NCBI GenBank assembly: GCA_047639615.1
Contig: JBLIOL010000285.1
Location: 1-7,187 of the forward strand
From: CAYWNK01 sp047639615
Lineage (GTDB): Bacteria; Planctomycetota; UBA1135; GCA-002686595
Direction of reading: 5' to 3'
Length of the DNA stretch: 7,187 nucleotides
Positions 4,328 to 7,187 of this stretch are shown here, piece after piece. How positions within the stretch are numbered: the stretch's first letter is position 1; each line of letters begins with the position of its first letter. The translations under genes and the position numbers were made by a program. The notes under the pieces are model-generated. The model made no database searches and was not told the DNA's origin. It was given only the letters and a program-made list of their open reading frames with translations.

Positions 4328-7187
4328 TTAGTCTAGCAGAGCGCCTGCGATCTCGGCGTCCCGATGCTTGGGTGAGGCAGCCAGGGCACGCCGCAGGTAG
4401 GGGGCTGCTGCGGCAGGGTCTTCATCGTGAAGGACGAGTCCGAGGCCGTAGTGCAGGTCGCTTGTGCCACGTATGCCCAATGCAAAACCTAGTTCCTCGG
4501 CCCGGCGTAGCTCGCGTAGGGCTTCCTGCGGCCGATCTAAGGCCATGAGCGCTCGTCCGAGCAGCACCCGCGCGGCGGTGGAGTAGGGATCTTGCTTTAG
4601 GGCGACGAGTGCATCCTCGCGGGCTCCCTCGGGTTCCGAAATCTGAGTCAAGCGCCACTGTCCGCGGCGGATCCGCGCGTCGAGACCGAAGGGATTCTCG
4701 CGCAGCTGCTTCTCGATGTTGTCGCTGAGCTTGCGGGCGCTGGCCTGCGCCTGCACCTGGTCGTCCTGCTTGTGCCAGTAGCTGGTGAGGATGCGCCAGG
4801 CGGCTACAGCGTTATCGGGATCCAACTCGGCTGCTTCCTCGCACAAACGAACTACGTGTTCGGTGGCATCGACCTTTGCGTAGGCATTGGCAAGCTCCAG
4901 GCGCCGCGCCGCGGGCGTGCGTCTCTCAAACTCAGCCAGGTCCAACTCCGCCTGCTCCATCGACTGTGCTTCCTCGCCGCGACCGAGCTTGCTGTAGAGC
5001 GCCATCAGGGTGCGCCGCAGACCGGACTCCTCGGTGGAGCCATTCGCAACCTGCATGCCGGAGCTGTAGTAGGAAGTGCCGAAGGAGTTGAAGCCGCCGC
5101 TACCCGCGCCCCATGTAAAGCTGATGCGGTCGGCGTTGCCCCGGGATGCGCCGGATCGGCTGCTGCGATAGATCCAACCGCTGTTGGCCTGCACCTTGCC
5201 GCGCGCCAGGCGCAGCAAGCGCTCGTAGTGGGGCACCGCATCCGCGTAGCGTTCGAGCTCCACGTAGGTGCCGGCGAGCTTCGTAAGCATGGTCTTGTCG
5301 TCAGGCTTGTCTGCCAGCGCTTCCTCGGCGAGTACGAGCAAGGGCTCCCAGTCTTCCTGGATACGCCGGATGTACGAGCGAATGCCCTGCATGGTGGTGT
5401 CATCCGGGCGTGCCTTCAGGCGCGTGTCCACGCGCGCGACCAACTCGTCCATGCGGCCTTCCTCTTGCCACAGGCGCACGAGTACACGCCACTCGCTATT
5501 CACGCGGCTGTCGTCAAAGGCGCTGAAGACGAAGAAGCTGTTACCGCTGCCGGAAATCAAACTGCGGCCAGGCTCTGCGACGATGTTCCAGAGGTCCTCG
5601 AGGGCGGCAGCGCGCTCGCCCTTGCGGAAGCGTGCTTCCACAGTTTGCTCGCGGTTCCATTGTGAGGACCAGGAGTCGAACCAAGCGTCCATGCGCCGGG
5701 CGCTGATGTAGTCGTCGTACAAACCGTGAGCCAGCTTCTGGTGGGTGTCACCAGTCTGAATCGGGCTGTTGTAGTAGGAGTAGCTGTAGGTCTGAATCGC
5801 GCCATAGCGGCTGCCGCGGGGCTTCTTCCACTCCTCCAGGCCAGTGCTCCACTCGTCGCGTAGGAAGTACAGGATCCCGATGGCGTGCCGGAGCTGTGAG
5901 ATCTCGTTGCTGAGGGTCCAACTATTCGCCTGCACCGCTTGCTCGCGATCGAGCACGACCAGCAGGCTCTCGATGGTGGCTTGAGCCTCGTTGTAGAGTT
6001 GGAGCTTGCGCTGGAAAGGCCATAGCAGGCGCAGGGCCAAGCGTTGCTCGGGGTCTTCCGCGAGCACAGCTGAGAGGGCTGAGATCGCCGGTGCATCCTC
6101 GTGGCGAGCAGCGAGCACCCAGGCGAGCCGGCGTTGGGCGTCGGCATCTGTGGGGTCCAGAGCGAGGGCGGCCTCCTGGCGCGCGACCTCATCGAAATTG
6201 CTGGAGAGGTAGCCCAAGCGGATCACATAGCTTGCCCAAGAACTCTCGAACTTGTTCTCGTCGAGCACCACGTGCACGCCGTCGATGGCCGCTTCCCAGC
6301 GCTCCAATTTGCCCAGGGCCTCGAGCCGTGTGGAGTGGCTGGCGATGTCCTTGGGAGCCAGCTTGAGCATGGCATCCGCGCACAGGAGCAGCTCCTCGTA
6401 GTCCTTCGCCTGCCGGTAGAGAGTAGCCAGTTGCTGCTGCAACTGTAGTGGGTCCACATCCGAGTAGGCCTTGGTGATCAGCTCTACCGCGGCAGCCAAG
6501 TCCTCGTCGCGCACGTGCTTCCAGGCCATGTTGCGTGCGGCGCGCTTCTTAGCATTGCCATCCCCGGCTTCGAGCAATTCCACCTGCAGTTCGCGGGCGC
6601 GATCCAGCTCGCCGGAGGCCCCACGCTGCAGCATCAAGAACTGCTTCATGCTGGCGGCATCATCAGCTCGTTCGGAAATTCGCCGGGCGGATTCCAAAGC
6701 CACATCGTTGCGACCCAGTTCCATGGCTAGGTTCAGGAGCGCGCGTTGTAGGGGCTCGTCTTCCGGATCCTCGTCAGCCTCGCCCTTGAGCTCATCGAAG
6801 TAGGTATCGAGACTGCCGTTCTCACGGTGCGCCGCCATCAAGGTGGTGCGTACGCTGGCGTTTCGGCCGGAGAGGATCAAGGCGCGCCCGAGTAGCTCGA
6901 TGGCCTCGTCCGGACGGTCCAATTGGCGCAGGTACCCAGCCAGCTGGGTCAGGAGGCGGTAGTTCTGCTCGCCCTCTTCATCCAAGCGCTCCTGCACGAT
7001 GCTGGCCGCCTGTTCATAGTGGTCGAAGCGCGCGTTGAGGCCGGGCATGATGTTGCGCATGTCCTCCTTCTCTTCCTCCTCGAAGAGGCCATCAAAGATG
7101 GCCCAGGCTTCATCCTCGCGGCCCAGTTCGAGCAGCAAGGAACCACGTGACATGAGCTCAGCCTTACGCTCATCCACGGAGCCGAGC
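4328..7187 (-). CDS. Large tetratricopeptide-repeat protein (5' end beyond window)
   Basis: About 952 codons are visible. The frame is open to the right edge and the first residues (LGSVDERKAELMSRG) already look like the inside of a repeat domain, so the true start lies outside; GTG 7177 is the first start-like codon present. Numbered from that GTG, TPR-like helix pairs recur through the chain. Examples are DRPDEAIELLGRALI near 90, FDEVARQEAALALDPTDADA near 320-340, DDKTMLTKLAGTYVELERYA near 625-645 and APYLRRALAASPKHRDAEIA at the C-terminus. Three loops break the pattern and are rich in Ser, Gly, Asn and aromatics: about 453-471 (RYGAIQTYSYSYYNS), about 540-555 (SGSGNSFFVFSAF) and about 665-714. 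No membrane segment is visible; a signal peptide could be on the missing part. TPR arrays bind proteins and scaffold complexes; the partner is not known. It heads, or lies within, the unit with the coiled-coil protein, 85 bases upstream of that start. Large TPR proteins of this kind are common near such clusters in Planctomycetota (inference). Confidence 0.9.
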   Translation of the reverse strand, partial: LGSVDERKAELMSRGSLLLELGREDEAWAIFDGLFEEEEKEDMRNIMPGLNARFDHYEQAASIVQERLDEEGEQNYRLLTQLAGYLRQLDRPDEAIELLGRALILSGRNASVRTTLMAAHRENGSLDTYFDELKGEADEDPEDEPLQRALLNLAMELGRNDVALESARRISERADDAASMKQFLMLQRGASGELDRARELQVELLEAGDGNAKKRAARNMAWKHVRDEDLAAAVELITKAYSDVDPLQLQQQLATLYRQAKDYEELLLCADAMLKLAPKDIASHSTRLEALGKLERWEAAIDGVHVVLDENKFESSWASYVIRLGYLSSNFDEVARQEAALALDPTDADAQRRLAWVLAARHEDAPAISALSAVLAEDPEQRLALRLLWPFQRKLQLYNEAQATIESLLVVLDREQAVQANSWTLSNEISQLRHAIGILYFLRDEWSTGLEEWKKPRGSRYGAIQTYSYSYYNSPIQTGDTHQKLAHGLYDDYISARRMDAWFDSWSSQWNREQTVEARFRKGERAAALEDLWNIVAEPGRSLISGSGNSFFVFSAFDDSRVNSEWRVLVRLWQEEGRMDELVARVDTRLKARPDDTTMQGIRSYIRRIQEDWEPLLVLAEEALADKPDDKTMLTKLAGTYVELERYADAVPHYERLLRLARGKVQANSGWIYRSSRSGASRGNADRISFTWGAGSGGFNSFGTSYYSSGMQVANGSTEESGLRRTLMALYSKLGRGEEAQSMEQAELDLAEFERRTPAARRLELANAYAKVDATEHVVRLCEEAAELDPDNAVAAWRILTSYWHKQDDQVQAQASARKLSDNIEKQLRENPFGLDARIRRGQWRLTQISEPEGAREDALVALKQDPYSTAARVLLGRALMALDRPQEALRELRRAEELGFALGIRGTSDLHYGLGLVLHDEDPAAAAPYLRRALAASPKHRDAEIAGALLD

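Noticed and set aside
4772..5665. Plus-strand ORF of 297 residues
   Set aside because: Lies wholly opposite the TPR gene; composition is that of a GC-rich shadow frame with no recognisable motif.

Overview
The window is about 7.2 kb of GC-rich bacterial DNA. Every convincing gene lies on the minus strand, so transcription runs from the right edge to the left edge. Starts are often non-ATG (GTG, TTG) and most lack a clear Shine-Dalgarno. A large TPR protein, a coiled-coil membrane protein, a MoxR ATPase, a DUF58 protein and a BatA/VWA protein sit together. Together these suggest a Planctomycetota-like or other free-living environmental bacterium, but this is inference and no taxonomic marker is present.

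Upstream unit (7187 to about 2700, minus strand). A long TPR protein, whose N-terminus lies beyond the right edge, is followed by a short gap holding a hairpin. Next comes a protein with three predicted membrane segments and a long charged coiled coil, resembling the N-terminal layout of DUF4175-type proteins. A small hydrophilic protein follows, whose conserved-looking C-terminal motif (IPAGYQRYVRKYF) often accompanies such proteins. The unit ends at a good intrinsic terminator (2702-2742). The small gene has a possible disabled start: an ATG directly abutting the upstream stop opens the same frame but meets TGA after seven codons.

Intergenic spacer (2442-2772). Besides the terminator it holds a 173-bp near-palindrome bounded by 28-bp perfect inverted repeats, with an exact 18-bp tandem duplication in its centre. 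It codes for nothing credible and looks like a MITE/REP-type repeat or a structured leader. This is the least explained object in the window.

Downstream unit (2441 to left edge, minus strand). MoxR AAA+ ATPase, DUF58 protein and BatA-type membrane VWA protein are packed with a 3-base gap and then a 4-base overlap, both junctions using TTG starts. MoxR/DUF58/VWA cassettes are generally viewed as chaperone-like systems in which the ATPase acts with VWA (metal-binding MIDAS) partners at the membrane. The DUF58 and BatA proteins keep their D-x-S-x-S motifs and the ATPase keeps its Walker motifs, so the module appears functional. The TPR and coiled-coil proteins next door may be scaffold or envelope partners of the same machinery (inference).
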